In this document: one piece after another, positions 49,641-62,590 of the stretch | Layout: the number at the start of each line of letters is the position of its first letter | Position numbering within the stretch: position 1 is the first letter of the stretch | Source of the DNA: Puffinus mauretanicus | Lineage: Eukaryota > Chordata > Aves > Procellariiformes > Procellariidae | DNA length: 64,000 nucleotides | Direction of reading: 5' to 3' | Assembly: GCA_023333565.1 (NCBI GenBank) | Contig: JAJKFH010000030.1 | Span: forward strand, 124,001 to 188,000 | Position numbers and translations under genes: made by a program | The notes under the pieces: model-generated | Seen by the model: the letters and a program-made list of their open reading frames with translations, nothing else | Database searches by the model: none | Told to the model about the DNA's origin: nothing

Positions 49641-52600
49641 TTACTTTCCACAAAAGCATTCCATGTCAGCAGATGAACTAAACTTTATTTACAATGCCCA
49701 CTGGAGGCATCCGTTTTCAGTCTGCCTGCTACAAACGTTTTCTCTCCAGAGCTCCCACAGGCATACCAAGACTGTTTGGAAGCATATCCAAACTGCAGAT
49801 GAACACGGAAGTACGTAGAGCACAGCAAGAAAGATCAGCCTTAAGATGATGATGTTTGTTTTCACACTAATGAGTTTGCTTATCTGAGGTCTCTCTTGCA
49901 ACAGCTGTATACATCAAAAGGTAACTGATTTGTAACATACTAATGCCTGGAATTTAGCAAGGTGTCCCACGTGAACTATAGACTGCTACCACAGCCTCAT
50001 GAAACTTCGGAGCTTCCAGTTTTACGAAACAAATCAGATGGAAGACCATCACCAAATACTGAACAAAACCTTATGGAGAGACCATGCATGGTACCAACAC
50101 AGTTAAACTTATCAAAGCCAAAGAGCAATTATTTTGAGTCTTAAAAAAGACTGGCTGCGTAATTCCGCAATGCAAACACATGCTAAATCTCTGTGAAGAT
50201 CTGTAGTTTAATTTCTCCTAATTTATCAGGCAAGGGTGGTTTACCAAGTTTCACTTATAACATAAGCGATGGTCAATTCAGAGAAGAAGGCAGAGAACTC
50301 ACAAGAAAGTAAGTCAAAATTTTGAATGAGTCTTGGTAATAAGGTCAAACCCCAGCCAGTTCAGGTGGGCACCACCTAAACGCATTTATGAGCCATGCAG
50401 TCTTTTGCTGGAACCAGATGAAAGTTGCGTCAATGTATGCATGATACCAGATGTTATTTTCTTCCACACAACGGCTACAATAAAAAGCTATTAACAGACA
50501 AGCGAACAAGCGGCTGGGGAAACAACAGCTGAAGCAGAAAACTCTGATTTTAATCTTTCAGCAGTAAGCATGGGCTGTAGCTCAGCAACAACTTCAAGAA
50601 ACCCAGACTGTAATCCCAACAGCGACAGTTCCAGAAACACTAATGAGTCCAACTCACAGCTTGGCAAGAGTGTCAAAAGCCCAGTTGGCAGCCCAGCAAG
50701 AATGGCAGCAGCAATCCCAGAAGCAGCTGCTACAGAGACTCGTGAACCCAGGTGCACAGCCCTGGGCACTTGTACATCATAGCCCTTCCCTAGCCAGAAC
50801 AAACCATTTCCAGAGGTGTATCTGGCATTACGAATAGTATGTATTGGAATTATTGCTGAAGAAGAAATCATCTGAGGTTTTAAAATCAGTTGAATGTTTT
50901 AAGGTGGAAAGGCCTTAGGGGATGTTGCTGCAAACTACGAGGCTCTCAGACCCTCCACTTAGATAAAGTGGAGATCTCCACGGAAGTGTTGATGGTACTT
51001 TACAAGAGAAATGTCTCTCATCAAGGATGAGGCATGCATTGATGCTGCAAAGATTAGATAACTCGGTGATTCAAACACTAGCTTTACAGATGACGAAGGA
51101 TTCAAGAGACCTGTCAAGAGTCAGGGCACCAACTATAAAGGTGACTAGGAAAGCACAGAGATGCGGATTTATAGATACCAGCTACTTACGTTAACAGTTT
51201 GCAGAACAAAAGGAGACTAGGAAAGTAGCTTCTGTTAAAGGAATTGCAATCTGTCCCTTTTCCAGCTAATCTCTGCCAAACCACCAAATTTCATTAGTTG
51301 TAAGATAAAAGGTCTAAGTCACAGCACAATAGAAATTTTCAACTCATCGCAAAACTTCAAAGTTTTATGGGACTTCACGTCAAGAACTGATTCATTGATT
51401 TCACGACTTAACATGCTACTTTTTACAGTTCATAGGGGAGGATAGCTCACACAAATGGTCATTTAGGAATTATCATGACAGTTTCTGTCAATTAAAGGAT
51501 TCAAGGATTGAGGACTCTTCCAGCCTCTGAGTTTTACCTACTCGCAGCAAGCAGACCGCTTTTCAGGTATGTGCAATAACCTGTGTCACATTTACTGCTG
51601 AACACCTCCAGCTTCACTGACTTCCCCAATATCTGGCACTCCTCTACAACTTTCAACCACCTCCCAAGACATTCCTTTCATACCAAAAGAAATTACTGTA
51701 TTTCTTCCATTGGGAGGATTATTAACGTCCATTAAACTCTCCTGCCCTCCCAACCGCTGAAAGTCCTGCTTTGTCTCTCCCTCCTCTCTCCCCACTCTTT
51801 TCTCAAAATACCAACTTCCTATTAAGTAAAATCCCTCCTCCTGAACATAGCTTTAATTTCCTCACTATCCACTCTCAAGAAAACTAAAATTTTGACACAG
51901 AATACATTTTAAACACTTTGTATAATCTCACAAAAGTTTTATGCAAAGGACGTATTTATCCTGAAAGAACTCAGAACCAAATCACTTTGGTCTAAAAAAA
52001 GAGGTACTGGGAGCTGTATTTGTCAGCACATACAAGCTTTCTACATTTAAAGGACGGTGGACCCTAGGATGGTCTAGCATTCATTCTGTATCTATCTACC
52101 CATATACACACATATACATGTACATATATATACATAAACAGACATCTCCCCTCCCAGGGAGGAGGATGACGTATGTCAGTGTTACACTGGTATCATAAAT
52201 CAAGCAAATACAACCTTAAAATGGCCAGGCAGTCAGGAGAGGTAGTCTGGCGTGTGCTGTGAGGTGAGCCTGGAAGAATGACGAATCTCGCAGTTGCAGA
52301 GGGTGAGCTTCGTTACTCCCCAGGGCAAACTTTGAAATGGTCTTGTCTGGACCTTTCCAGTCGGGACAGCAGAAATACAAGTCTGAAAATTAAAGTACTC
52401 TTCCAAAACATTCTCATTCTGCAGCTGTGATTCAAGAATGAATGGAGCTTGAGTTTAACAAAAAGCTAAAATAATTCCTTAACTGGGGAATACAATATCC
52501 TTGCAGAATGGGAAACTCAGTGTCAAGTGTCAAGCCCAGCACTTCATACTAAGCAAAATACAATTTGATTTTTTCGTCGTGCAAGCTCAGCCTTTTACAC

Positions 52601-52879
52601 AAGAAATGTGATCTACCCCGAAGTAATCAATCCTAATAGGTAAAAGAGAAATGCCTAGTTCATCTAAGCAGAAAGCCCCAAGGTTATGAAAACCTTCCTC
52701 AATTTCTGCTCATCACTAAACAACGTGGTAAGGAACATACTTTTTGACAGAGCCTCAAGCTGTTACACAAAAACATTTAAAGATGCAGAGCTTTACAGTG
52801 AAAAATATCCATACAGTATTTTTCTCCTCTAACTCTGTGCCTATTCCACAAGACATGCAGAGGAAAAAATACGGAGATA

Positions 52880-52966
52880 GAGAGAAAAAATAATAATTTT
52901 TAAAAAAAAAAAAAAAAAGAAGAAGAAAAGGGCGGGGGGGCAGGGAAGAGAGACGGGGGAGAGAAA
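52880..52966 (+). repeat. Purine-rich low-complexity tract
   Basis: A-rich then AG/GGGG-rich sequence, about 85 bases almost free of pyrimidines on the plus strand. It could form unusual DNA structure; otherwise simple sequence. Confidence 0.7.
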
Positions 52967-53121
52967 TGCCTCATAACTCTACCAGGAAGGCAATTATGAG
53001 CAGATTACAATTGATTTTCTATCTATGTGCTAACTGGAAATGACTACAGTTTGAGACCAGGAGGCAAGAAAAATGACTCTGCTTCTTGTTACACCATCTC
53101 ACCTCTGCTTTTGTTATATTC

Positions 53122-53205
53122 TACATTTAACATACAATTTAGCAATTAAAATGAAGTAAGCAATACATTTAACATACAATTTAGCAACTAAAATGAAGTC
53201 AATTC
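53122..53205. repeat. 42-bp tandem duplication
   Basis: TACATTTAACATACAATTTA... occurs at 53122 and again at 53164, with one or two differences over the 42-base unit. It is a recent local duplication in the 5' intron. Confidence 0.85.
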
Positions 53206-55969
53206 TTTCAAGAATAAAAATACAGGCTTGTTCAATTAATGGGTTTCTTGCTTCAAACATATGGTAGAAGTAGTATATTTATTGTAAATATTTAGCAAGC
53301 TTGTAGACTGAAGGCATTTTAAACATAACTATATATAATAAGAGATATAAAGCATCACTATACAATAACTTCAGTCCAAGGACAGAAATGTTTCGGTCTC
53401 TTCACAGAAACAACTCACTGCAGTCTTTGTACAACATCTGTTTCTTACGGTACCTCAGATATAGTTTCCAGTACCACAAGACACAGAACCGAAGTGTAAC
53501 CACCTTAATCACTAGTAAGGCCGCTGGCTAGCTGCCATGGCAACAAACACTATGGAAATGAGTGAACGATGAAATCTCTCTCGAATAACTTAAAAAAAAC
53601 CTTATCCACAACTTCCTAGCTACATGTGGGACACTGCTTCACAGAGCAGCAAAAGCAGCAGAATAATATTTACAGAATGGGACAAAGAGGAGTTTTATGC
53701 CATCACACATTTTCTATCCTTCCTCTTAGTTACTATAATCTCCTCCCCCCTTTTCTTACTACTGTCACTCTCTTTCAAGCACTTCAGTTTTTAAGAATTA
53801 TTTAAAATACAGACTATGAAAAGATCCATGATTGGAAGCTGAGGGAAGCTGAGGCTTGCAAAATTCAGATTAGGATCTGTTTTACTTAAAAAATAAAGTG
53901 CAACCAGTGGAAAAACTACACAGACTTTAAGTGTTTAAGGGCAAATTTTTTTTTTTTAAAGTATTGGTTCAAACCAGAAGTTACGAATCTGATGCAGAAA
54001 ATACCAAACAAGATTTTATGACTGCTGTAATGAAAGAAGTCAAACTAAATCACACATCTCCTTTCTACTGAACACGGAGTTGCTCAGCCATAGCCATTTC
54101 TGAGTACAACAAAAACTGACCTGAGCCAAGCAAGTTCCTCGTTTCACTTCACGCTGACTTTGAATTGTCTTTTTCCAGCTTGCTTAAAGAGCATTTTCAA
54201 CTGCACGTAGGACGCGTAAGATCTCACAGAAGAAAATCTCACAAGGTTTTCGACTTACCTATGTAAAATTGAACAGTAAATAGGTTTCATCAAATATCGA
54301 ACTGAATCTCCAATCTTTTCAAGTCTCATTGACTGCAAACCTAGTTTTCTTCAAAAAAATAAACAGCTCTGGAATACTAGCAATGTTTTTAAAGGCTGGT
54401 ACAACCCAGAGAAGCAGGCAGTGAAATCACTCCAGCGGACTGTTGCTCAGCTCAGCAGTCAGCCTGAAATGCACAATCTACACAGATGAGTCAAGTCTGG
54501 ATAATCCCTTCATGCTCTGTCAGGTTGAGCGTATGGGGTTTGTTTTAAATTGCATACCTTCAATGAACTCCACTTCTCTTTGCATTTACATTATAAGATG
54601 ACATTATTTTAAAATGTGTTTTGATTTGCAGATGCCTAAAAATGTTATTAGTGGAGCTCTGTCTATCAGGACCTCATAAATAATAACTGCCTTTTTAAAA
54701 GGATCACAAATGGTAATGGTAATTGTAAGACCACTGGGTGACCGCTGCCCTATGGAAGTCTAGTGTAGTAATGAAGTGTAATAAGCATGTTGGACTAAAA
54801 CCATAAATACAGCAAAGTTTGTGGAGAAATGAAATACCTTGAATTGGTTCAACTACCTCCATTAGGGGGAAAAAAAAAGTTAGTTTTTGAATTCTCAAGA
54901 CTAAATGGTCTAATTAATAAAAAAGAAGGGGGGGGGAGAGAGAAAACACAAAAACCTTTCCCTATTTCCCTAAAATAGTTGCAAATGTGTTTTATAGTAA
55001 CATAACAAATTCTCTTTAAAATGACAACATGCTCTAATTTTGATTCATTCACTACAGTACACTTTGTTGAAAGTGTAACCTCACCCTGGAGCATCACTAG
55101 GTAGAAAAAGTAGTTAATTAAGATTTATCTAGTACAGTACTAGAAGAAGTGTTATCGTGAACTCACTGGCTTGCTGTATGGACACATGCTAAGTGGTAAG
55201 GAGACAGTGGAAGAGGAAGTACCCTGCCGCTTTGAAAACCCAGACGTACTTGAATGGTTTATTTTCTTTCCAGATCAAAAGACTATGCTACTGCTCTCTT
55301 CAGTATGTTGTTAATTGCATAACCCTAAGAGCCGCAATTATGAATTATGTCTCCGCTTTGCAAACACAGACCAAGAGGACAAGACACAATAAACAAGACA
55401 TTTCAATACATCTGCTGTTAAAGAAGTGTGATCTACTGTTCAGCAGGATGGGTTTGCTTAAGCCAACTTTCAGCGACACCATCACAAAAGGGCTATTTGG
55501 CCCTGCCAAAGCTACCGAACCAGAGTCAGGCACAGGAGTGCCAGACAGGACCAGGACCAGCTGCAGAAGGTGCTGTACAAACACAGCACAGCAGTTTCCT
55601 CCCCCGGGGACGTTATAAAATAACGTCACTGCTCCATAAATACAACCGTACATGCCCAGCGTTACTCAGACATGCCTGCAGAATTAGGTCCAAAACACAC
55701 AGGTGAATGAAAATTAATTTTTAAGAGAAATTGCAACTTAAAAGCCACAGCTGGATCTGAGAATGGTTCAGCCAACGCTTTTAGAGATTTCTGCCTATTA
55801 CAGTTCGGTTAAATAGAGCAAGCCAACTTACGTAGCCAACTCTCTCACGCAAAGCACAGAGAATAAAGCACCACTGTTCTCACAGAATTATTAAAAAAAA
55901 CCCCAAAACCAAAAGCTAGAAGCAGGGGAACGACGGGGTAAGTAGAGTACCTGAAATAACTTTTAAATT

Positions 55970-57190
55970 CCTTCTCAGACTCCCGGTACTCGCGGGTACG
56001 AGTGTCCCCCGGGACAGCTGCAGCTCCGAAACCCGCCGCGGGACCGGCCCCCGGGCGCAGCCCAGCGGGCGGCCAGCCCGGCGCTGCGGGGAGGCACGGC
56101 CGCTCCGGCCGGCTCGGCCCGCGGCTCCCGCCGGGGTCGGCAGCGACGCGGTCGAGGAAAACTTTCCGCAGGGACGAGGCCCGCCAAGGGGCCGGCCGCG
56201 GGGCCTGCCGAGGCGCGGGGCGGCCGGCGCCGGCCCGCCGGTCCCCCGCGTACCGGGGCAGAGGGACGGGGCTGTCTCCTACCTCCCCGGGAAGTACCGA
56301 GCGGCGGCGGCGGCTCCTCCCCGCCGCGCCGCGGCCTCCGCCGCCCGGGCGACCTCCGCCGGGCGACCTCGGGGAGGCGCCGGGGGCAGGGCCGGCGCGG
56401 CGGCCCCGTGTTGACACACGCGCCGGCTCGGCCCCGGCAATGGGCGGCGCCGGGGCGGGAGCATGGAGAGGGGCAGCCGCCGCCGGCCGCGGCGCGGCAC
56501 GGCACTCCCCTCGCCGCGGGCAGCCGCGCATCCCGCCCCGCCCGGGGCCGGGCCCCGCGCGCCCCCGCGCCCCCCCAGACACCCACCTGCAGCCTGCCGG
56601 CAGCCGCATGCCGTGAGGAGGGCGGCCCGCCCCGCCGCTGCGGGCGGGAGGAGCGGCGGCAAGGTCGCCTTCACCTCGCTCGCCGCCGCGCCGCCTCCTG
56701 CCGCCCGCCTCATGCCCGCGGCGCTGCGAGAGGCGCTTCGCGGGGCCCTGCAACCAGCCCGCCGGACCCCCTTTCCGCCGGGCCGCCGCCGCCCCCTCCC
56801 CGCCTCCCGCCGCGCCTCTGGGAGGCCGGGCCGGGGCGGGCAGAGCCGGGCCGGGCGGGCGGCACCTGCTGCCGGGGCGCGACGAAACCTGACAGGGGAA
56901 CCGCCCGCCCCAGCGCTCGGCGCCGCCTGGTGAGGGCCCGGCCCGGCCCGGCCTTCGCAGCGGCCTTCGGCGGTGGGCGGCTGAGGGACACGGGTCACCC
57001 GCCGCCTCGTGGATTCCCGCCCCGGGGGCGAAGGCCGCCGTAGTAACACCCTCCCGAAATACCAAGACATTACCGTCTCCGGCTGGGGCTAGAGCGGAGA
57101 CACCGCGCTGAAGCGGGCCGGCCGGCGGTGGCGGGGCGGCCTGGGCGACGGGTCCTGCCGGCCTGGCAAAGGTCCTGCTGCCATCTGAGA
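55970..57190 (-). promoter_or_regulatory. ZC3H12C: CpG island: probable main ZC3H12C promoter and 5' exon region
   Basis: A sharply bounded, very GC-rich block dense in CG dinucleotides and GC boxes, about 20 kb upstream of coding exon 2 on the minus strand, and the only island of this size in the window. Minus-strand donor-like sites include GCAG/gtgggt at 56587, GGGGAG/gtaggag at 56283 and TTCAG/gtactc near 55951. A seven-residue MPGGGSQ-type leader as in mammals was looked for and not found. Long open frames here are expected from base composition and are not evidence of coding by themselves. Confidence 0.7.
56283..56609 (-). other. ZC3H12C: Candidate ZC3H12C 5' exon(s) inside the CpG island
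   Basis: Two minus-strand donors are possible. A short exon ending at 56587 (ATG at 56609, MRLPAGC then AG/gtgggt) would put exon 2 out of frame, so it would act as 5' UTR with a short upstream ORF. An exon ending at 56283 (GAG/gtagga) joins exon 2 in phase 0, reading ...RSVLPGE-EYGTLY, with in-frame ATGs upstream. Which is used cannot be decided from the sequence; in the first case translation could begin at M33 in exon 2. Confidence 0.3.
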
Positions 57191-57199
57191 AAATCTCGG

Positions 57200-60100
57200 G
57201 GTGCTTATGGACGCTTACTGTTCTAGTCTCCCCGTGCCTTACTGTCCCTGTCTTTGTAGAGGAGAAAGGAAGGTCGTCGATAAGCTTTTTGCCAAGGATC
57301 ACAAACTCAGTCTGTGGCAGAGTTGGTAGAAACCGTAATTTCCATCCCGTGTTCTAATTATGAGATGTTTCCTCCCACCCCGCAGTTACTTTTATGCGGA
57401 TGAAGTAATCTACCTCTCACCATCCCACCCAGCCTTCTGTGCTCCTGCCGAGGCGGCTAAGCGCCAGGAGGCTGGTTAGAAGATATGAATGAAACTCCGG
57501 TGTTGTGATTGCGGCTTGCGAGCTGACTGAGCATATCGTATACAAGATACGGCGTACAGTTATTGCTACTCACAGAGTGGAAGTGTGTATATATATTTGT
57601 TAGTCGCTCCTATTCTACTACTGAAGTTTATAAAAAACTCCTCTGGTACCCAGCAGAAAATGGGCTAAATTTTTTAAATTTTGCATCTAATCTATGCAAA
57701 TCCTACCCAGAATATGAGCCTGAAGGGCCACTCTGCAGGGTTTATTTTTCCAATAAAATGTGCTAGATATGCTTGGACAAAAGATCGTAGAGAAACAGGG
57801 CTATGTTGCTTTCCTATATATGTTTCAGTAAAACTTCCCTCTTAGAGCTGACATAGTCTGTAAGTGCAATGGCATGATTTTGTCTGTTCAACTCATTCAT
57901 TACGAGGTCGGTTGAATTCCTCAGTGTATCTCCTCTCCATCTGGGGCATGAGTTTGGAGGGCTCAGCTCATGGTGCAAGAGGCTGGGTCTCTCCTCTGGT
58001 TACTTACTTAGCTGTGCAGAAGGAGCTTGAGACCTCTACTAAAAAATGTAAAATGCTTGTTCCCTGAGTCCCGGACATGCTGATGCTTTTTCAGAAATGT
58101 CAGAGTGGTGTCCAAATGCGACTATGAATATTAATTTAATAGAGGCAATAGGTGAAAGCAAGACTAAAGAATTAAACACTTGCAGTGCTACTTTGCTGCT
58201 TATTATGGAAGCCTTTGCCGGTGATTGAGGAGCGTATGACTCAGTTAAAAGCACTGCAGTGCTGGAGAAAATGATTCTCAATTATCAGAATAAGAGAGAA
58301 CAGAATAATACGGAGTGGAATTGATTTTGAAACTACTTAAAGTCACAAGAGAGTTTCACATTAACTTTTTTCCCTTGGTATACTATAGTTCCTGGTGAGT
58401 TTGTCTAAAGGATCTTTTTGACCTCATCTCCTGTTTAGAAGAGATTGCGATTCTGTAAACCTCCAGTACCTTTGTAATTGATTAAAACGTTAATTATAAG
58501 CACGAGTTAAGTCTGCTCAGGTGTGAGGTTTACTCAAAATGAAGTGAGCTGCTTGATGTCACTGCATTGCTCATTGGCAAAACCTCATTTCCTCTCTTTT
58601 GCCTTAGGAAACAAATTGCTTCCCAATTAAAACAGACATGTGGGAGTCAGAATCCAGGATTTTTCTGTCCCATGACCCCAAATCCCAAATACAGCAGTAG
58701 TACCTTGGAAGGGGGTTGCAAGTGTTAAAAGACTTTCTCTGGGTAGGACAGTCAGGGGCTGGGGATTCAGGGGCCTCCAGAACTTCCCACATCTCTCTCT
58801 TCCTCTGGGTTTGGTTCCCCATTGTATGTCCACAGTCTTTCCCACATCACTGTTCTTCAGGTTTTGCTGAAACTCAGGATTTCCGTAGCTTCTCTGGGAC
58901 TTTCACACATTGCACAACACTTTCCTGGCCAGCAAATGGAGGAAAAAGTTGTTGTTAATAAATGAGAACGCACTCGTGGGATTAATCAGTACTTAAAAGC
59001 ACGAAGAGGGAAAACAGGACCGGCTGCCCCATTCTGAATCCAGAACCTCCTTTGTTTCCAGAATCTGTATTTGCGTAACTACAACGTAACAATACAGAAT
59101 AGCAAAAGTTTATAAACAATAGTTTTTCTATAAAACTGGCCTCCTGTATATATTAACTCTGATTTCCCTTCTGTCTTCTTTATGAAACGCTGTCAAGTCA
59201 GACTTGCTTTAGCAGCTTTGCATCACAGTTACCTCTTTTTTTTAGTAAAAAACCGCACATTCATATTTTCAAAATTTCTTTACCTTCTCAATTATGTTGT
59301 GCATTTAATCTGCCATTTCTGCTCTCCCCTTTCGAGCTACAGCTGTTTTCCACAACTTGAATATTTTCTGCCTGTGGTGTAGAGAATGCCTCTTTTATTC
59401 CTGCGGTTGTCCAACGAGCTGGCCAGCCTGTGTTATTGAACCTACTCCTCGCCCTCCTGGCCCGGGAAACCTGTGTTTTGTGCCTCCATCCACAACAGCC
59501 TACTTCTCAGGTAACCAACCCCTGCCCAAAACTCTCTTGATCCAGCTTGTTCTTGAGATTATCAGATGTGTCAGAGCAGATAACTGATTTCAGCAGAATG
59601 TCATCACTATTAGTGTCTGTTGCTTTTGTCTTCTTAAATAACTGCTGCTTTACTTGAAGATCCTAAACATTAAGTCTACTTCTTGCTGGCTTTCTGCCTC
59701 AGTCTTTTGAGTACCTTTTGGAGATAGACCCTCATCCTTTCCTTTTATGATCCCTGATTCCAAACTGGCATCCTTGAAATGTCTAGATGATTTGTCAGCT
59801 CTTTCTTTAGCCTCCACCTGGCATTATTTTCCCTTTTCAGCCACCACATTTTTTCCAGTTACTTTTTCATCTCAGAATCTAGTGCTGCTTCTGACATTAT
59901 TTGCGTAGAAAAGCCTACATACTTTATATGACAAAGCTGCTACGACAATGTACATTTTGTTAAGTTATGTTACCACAGCAACTGAGTCATGCGAAAATGT
60001 AATGTTACATTGTTTGGTACTGTACCTTGGTATTCTGATAAAAAGCTAGGGAAACATCATCTGTGTAGAGCTGCTATGGAGCTGGGTCTTAACTAGGTGG

Positions 60101-60280
60101 ATAACCATGCCTACAGAGTAGGTATCAATGGCTGCTGTCAAAATGGGTCTACCAAGTACAATCCTCTAGGAATCTAAATCCAGTTCTGTTTGTTTCTAGG
60201 AGGAATTGCAGGCATCTTGGAGGAGGGGATTAGGATCTTGGCAAATATAAAACTCGACTAGAAAACATAAGGCAAAGCTT
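57200..60280. other. Region upstream of the CpG island, no gene seen
   Basis: Base composition drops abruptly to the AT-rich background at about 57.2 kb. No splice-supported exon or conserved protein is recognisable on either strand. Confidence 0.5.
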
Positions 60281-60289
60281 GGTGGGGAC

Positions 60290-60961
60290 AAAACCAAGCT
60301 GCTAAACCTAGGCAGGTATAAAAAAATAGCACAAATTCAGGAGGAGGAACAACTGGTGAAAAAGTAGTCTTCCAGAAAGGAATCTGGAGTCTACCGTAAG
60401 TCACAAGCTGAACATGAGTCAGCAATGTGTTTTCATGGCAAAAACAGTAAACCTCCCAGGAAGATGTACGCGTGGGAAGCAGTCCGTGGGCTCTATGCAG
60501 TAGTGGTAGGACACCAGTGGAAGGGCTAGTTTTCTGCACCATAGCTCAAGAAGTATGTGAACCAACAGGAGACAGGGCAGGTGGCAACAAGAATGAGCAG
60601 AAGACGGGAAGAGGAAAGGAGCTGGAGTTGTTCAGGCTAAAGAAAAGAAGGCAGAAGAAAGACATGCTAAGAGTCTTCGTATACTTAAAAGGCCGTTGCA
60701 AAGAGAAAGGGAATAATCTATTCTTGGTAGGTAGGGTAACATGTAATGGGTTTAAATTGCATCAAGGAGGAAAAGCTTTTTTAATGGTAACATTAGTGAG
60801 GCACAGCTTTATGTTACAGAGGGTGTAATAGTGTCTCCATTACTGGATGTCTTTAAGTACGTACTGGACAAATAGTAAGTACTATTGATCTGGAATTGGA
60901 ATTGGAGGATGGACTAGGTGACTAATCAAGGTCCATTCCAGACTTATTTTTATATGATTAC
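60290..60961 (+). mobile_element. Old CR1 LINE 3' fragment
   Basis: Contains AAGTCACAAGCTGAACATGA, TTCAGGCTAAAGAAAAGAAG and the closing GTCCATTCCAGACTT..TATGATTA, in the order of the CR1 ORF2 end and 3' UTR. Many indels. It lies upstream of the CpG island. Confidence 0.75.
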
Positions 60962-61914
60962 ATATAATCTGAGGCTTGTCATTAATCATCATTCCTTCAT
61001 CCAGTCCCATTGTACATTCTGTTTTCTTTTCAAGTAGGATCCCCAGTTATTCCTCTGTACTTTGGAGGACAAAAAATGTTTTGTCCCATTTTTCTCTGAG
61101 TGTAGTTGAAGACCAAAGCCTTTCTCGTTTTCCTGGCAGCCCGCGACAGACACAGACTGGTGAGTTGTATTGCAGTGAGCTGCTGAGATAACTATGATAA
61201 TTTCATGTGAGTCAAACATGCAATAAAAATTATTTAGATGACTGTTGTCAGTATATTCAAACACATTCTACATAAGTCATACATAATGTTAACATAAATC
61301 TGAGATTCTTTAGACATATACTAGATAAAATTACTCAATTCATAAAATGTTATTGTATCCCAGACCTGCCTCATGCACACAATCCCAAATTCTCCAATCT
61401 GTCTTCACTGCCAGGAACCTGTATAAGTTTTTAATGTGAACTGTACTACATTACTTATTTTTAGGCATGATTTGCTTCTGCAAAGTCTTGTATATTTTAA
61501 AAAATGTAGTTTAATATTCACTTATACATAAATAGCTTATACCAAGAACAACTGGCATTTATTCACTTGGCAGATCCTATCAAGACGGCATGCCTGATAG
61601 GTTTTCTATTTTTCCAACCCTGTTATCTAGTCTAATTAGACATTACTTCTTTCTACAAACTTTTGCTTCATAGCCTTAAATCAGCATGTCTGTGGGAGAA
61701 GACCCATGCACATTTTGGGCACCCTAGAATAAAAAAGCTATTGCAATAATTGCCAATGCTGAATATATTACTTGCAGAGCTTTTAAAGACAATGCCCATC
61801 AGGAGTTTAAACCTACCTTTTTGCCTTTAAGGACAACTTTGGCGAAGTGTATAGTCATCCTTCCAGAGAAGGAGGATTTTCTTCCTGTACTGATTTCTTG
61901 TTAAAGATTGATAG

Positions 61915-62590
61915 TGTGCTTTTCTACACAAAACATGTATTGCCCATGCACTTGTGCTGATCAACATATTCATAGGTGATGTGGAAGAAGAGGGAATAAA
62001 GTGGCAAAATTTTATGATAAGATTGGGTTTATCAGGGTCATAAAAACTAAAATCCAACAATGAAGAACTGTTGACCTCATGTGAGGCAAAGGACGTTGGA
62101 ATTGTAATGAAAATGTCCGTGTTCAGCCGTGGCTGGAAGAAATAGGTATTAAGGAAAGAGTAGAAAACAGAAAGCATCATTATGCCACTGTACAAGGTTA
62201 TGGTGCTGTAGTTTTTTGAATGCTGCAAGCAGCTCTTGCCTTCATATCTCAAAAGAGATGCAGTAGAACTAGAAAAGAGTGGTATGGATGACCAGGGATA
62301 TGGGACAGCTTCTCCATGAGATGTGGCTGAATAGACAGGCTCTTCAGCCTGAAAAGGACACATCCAAGAGAGGGTAAGAGAGGGATCTGTAAACCATGGA
62401 TGGCCCAAACCCCATGAATAGACTAACTGTCTCTCTTAATATAGGAGTTAGGGAACATCAGATAAAATTGTTAGATGTCAGGTTTCAGAGAGAGACAAAA
62501 GGAGAAATTCCCTGAAACTGCCAGTGTTTTCAGAAAGCAAGTGGATATGTTCATGGAATAAAAATCCATCTAGAGCCGTTAAAAACTAAG
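61915..62590 (+). mobile_element. Ancient CR1/L3-like LINE fragment
   Basis: CAACATATTCATAGGTGATG, GTGGCAAAATTTTATGATAA, AGAGTAGAAAACAGAAAGCA, CTGTACAAGGTTATGGTGCT and AGGCTCTTCAGCCTGAAAAG follow the order of an old amniote CR1/L3 family. It explains the long minus-strand open frame at 61827-62408, which is antisense to it. Confidence 0.65.

Larger units (their letters stand above)
41300..55960 (-). other. Large 5' intron or intergenic part between the two candidate promoters
   Basis: Apart from two CR1 copies (45899-46520, 49012-49640), the 42-bp duplication and simple repeats, I see no exon. A divergent stretch at 47,950-48,190 looks like a very old interspersed repeat that I cannot classify. 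A Gln-rich open stretch lies at 50,571-50,830. Confidence 0.6.

Noticed and set aside
50491..50871. 126-codon minus-strand hydrophobic frame that looks membrane-like
   Set aside because: It is the complement of the Gln-rich plus-strand stretch: antisense of Gln/Ser-rich codons gives Leu/Ala-rich peptides. No start context or splice support.
55845..57302. 485-codon minus-strand open frame across the CpG island
   Set aside because: Its length follows from extreme GC content, and overlapping long frames exist on both strands. It runs through GT donors and has no recognisable domain. Only the phase-matched donor at 56283 is kept as a finding.
61827..62408. 193-codon minus-strand open frame
   Set aside because: It is antisense to an ancient CR1/L3-like LINE fragment recognised on the plus strand; no protein family is recognised.
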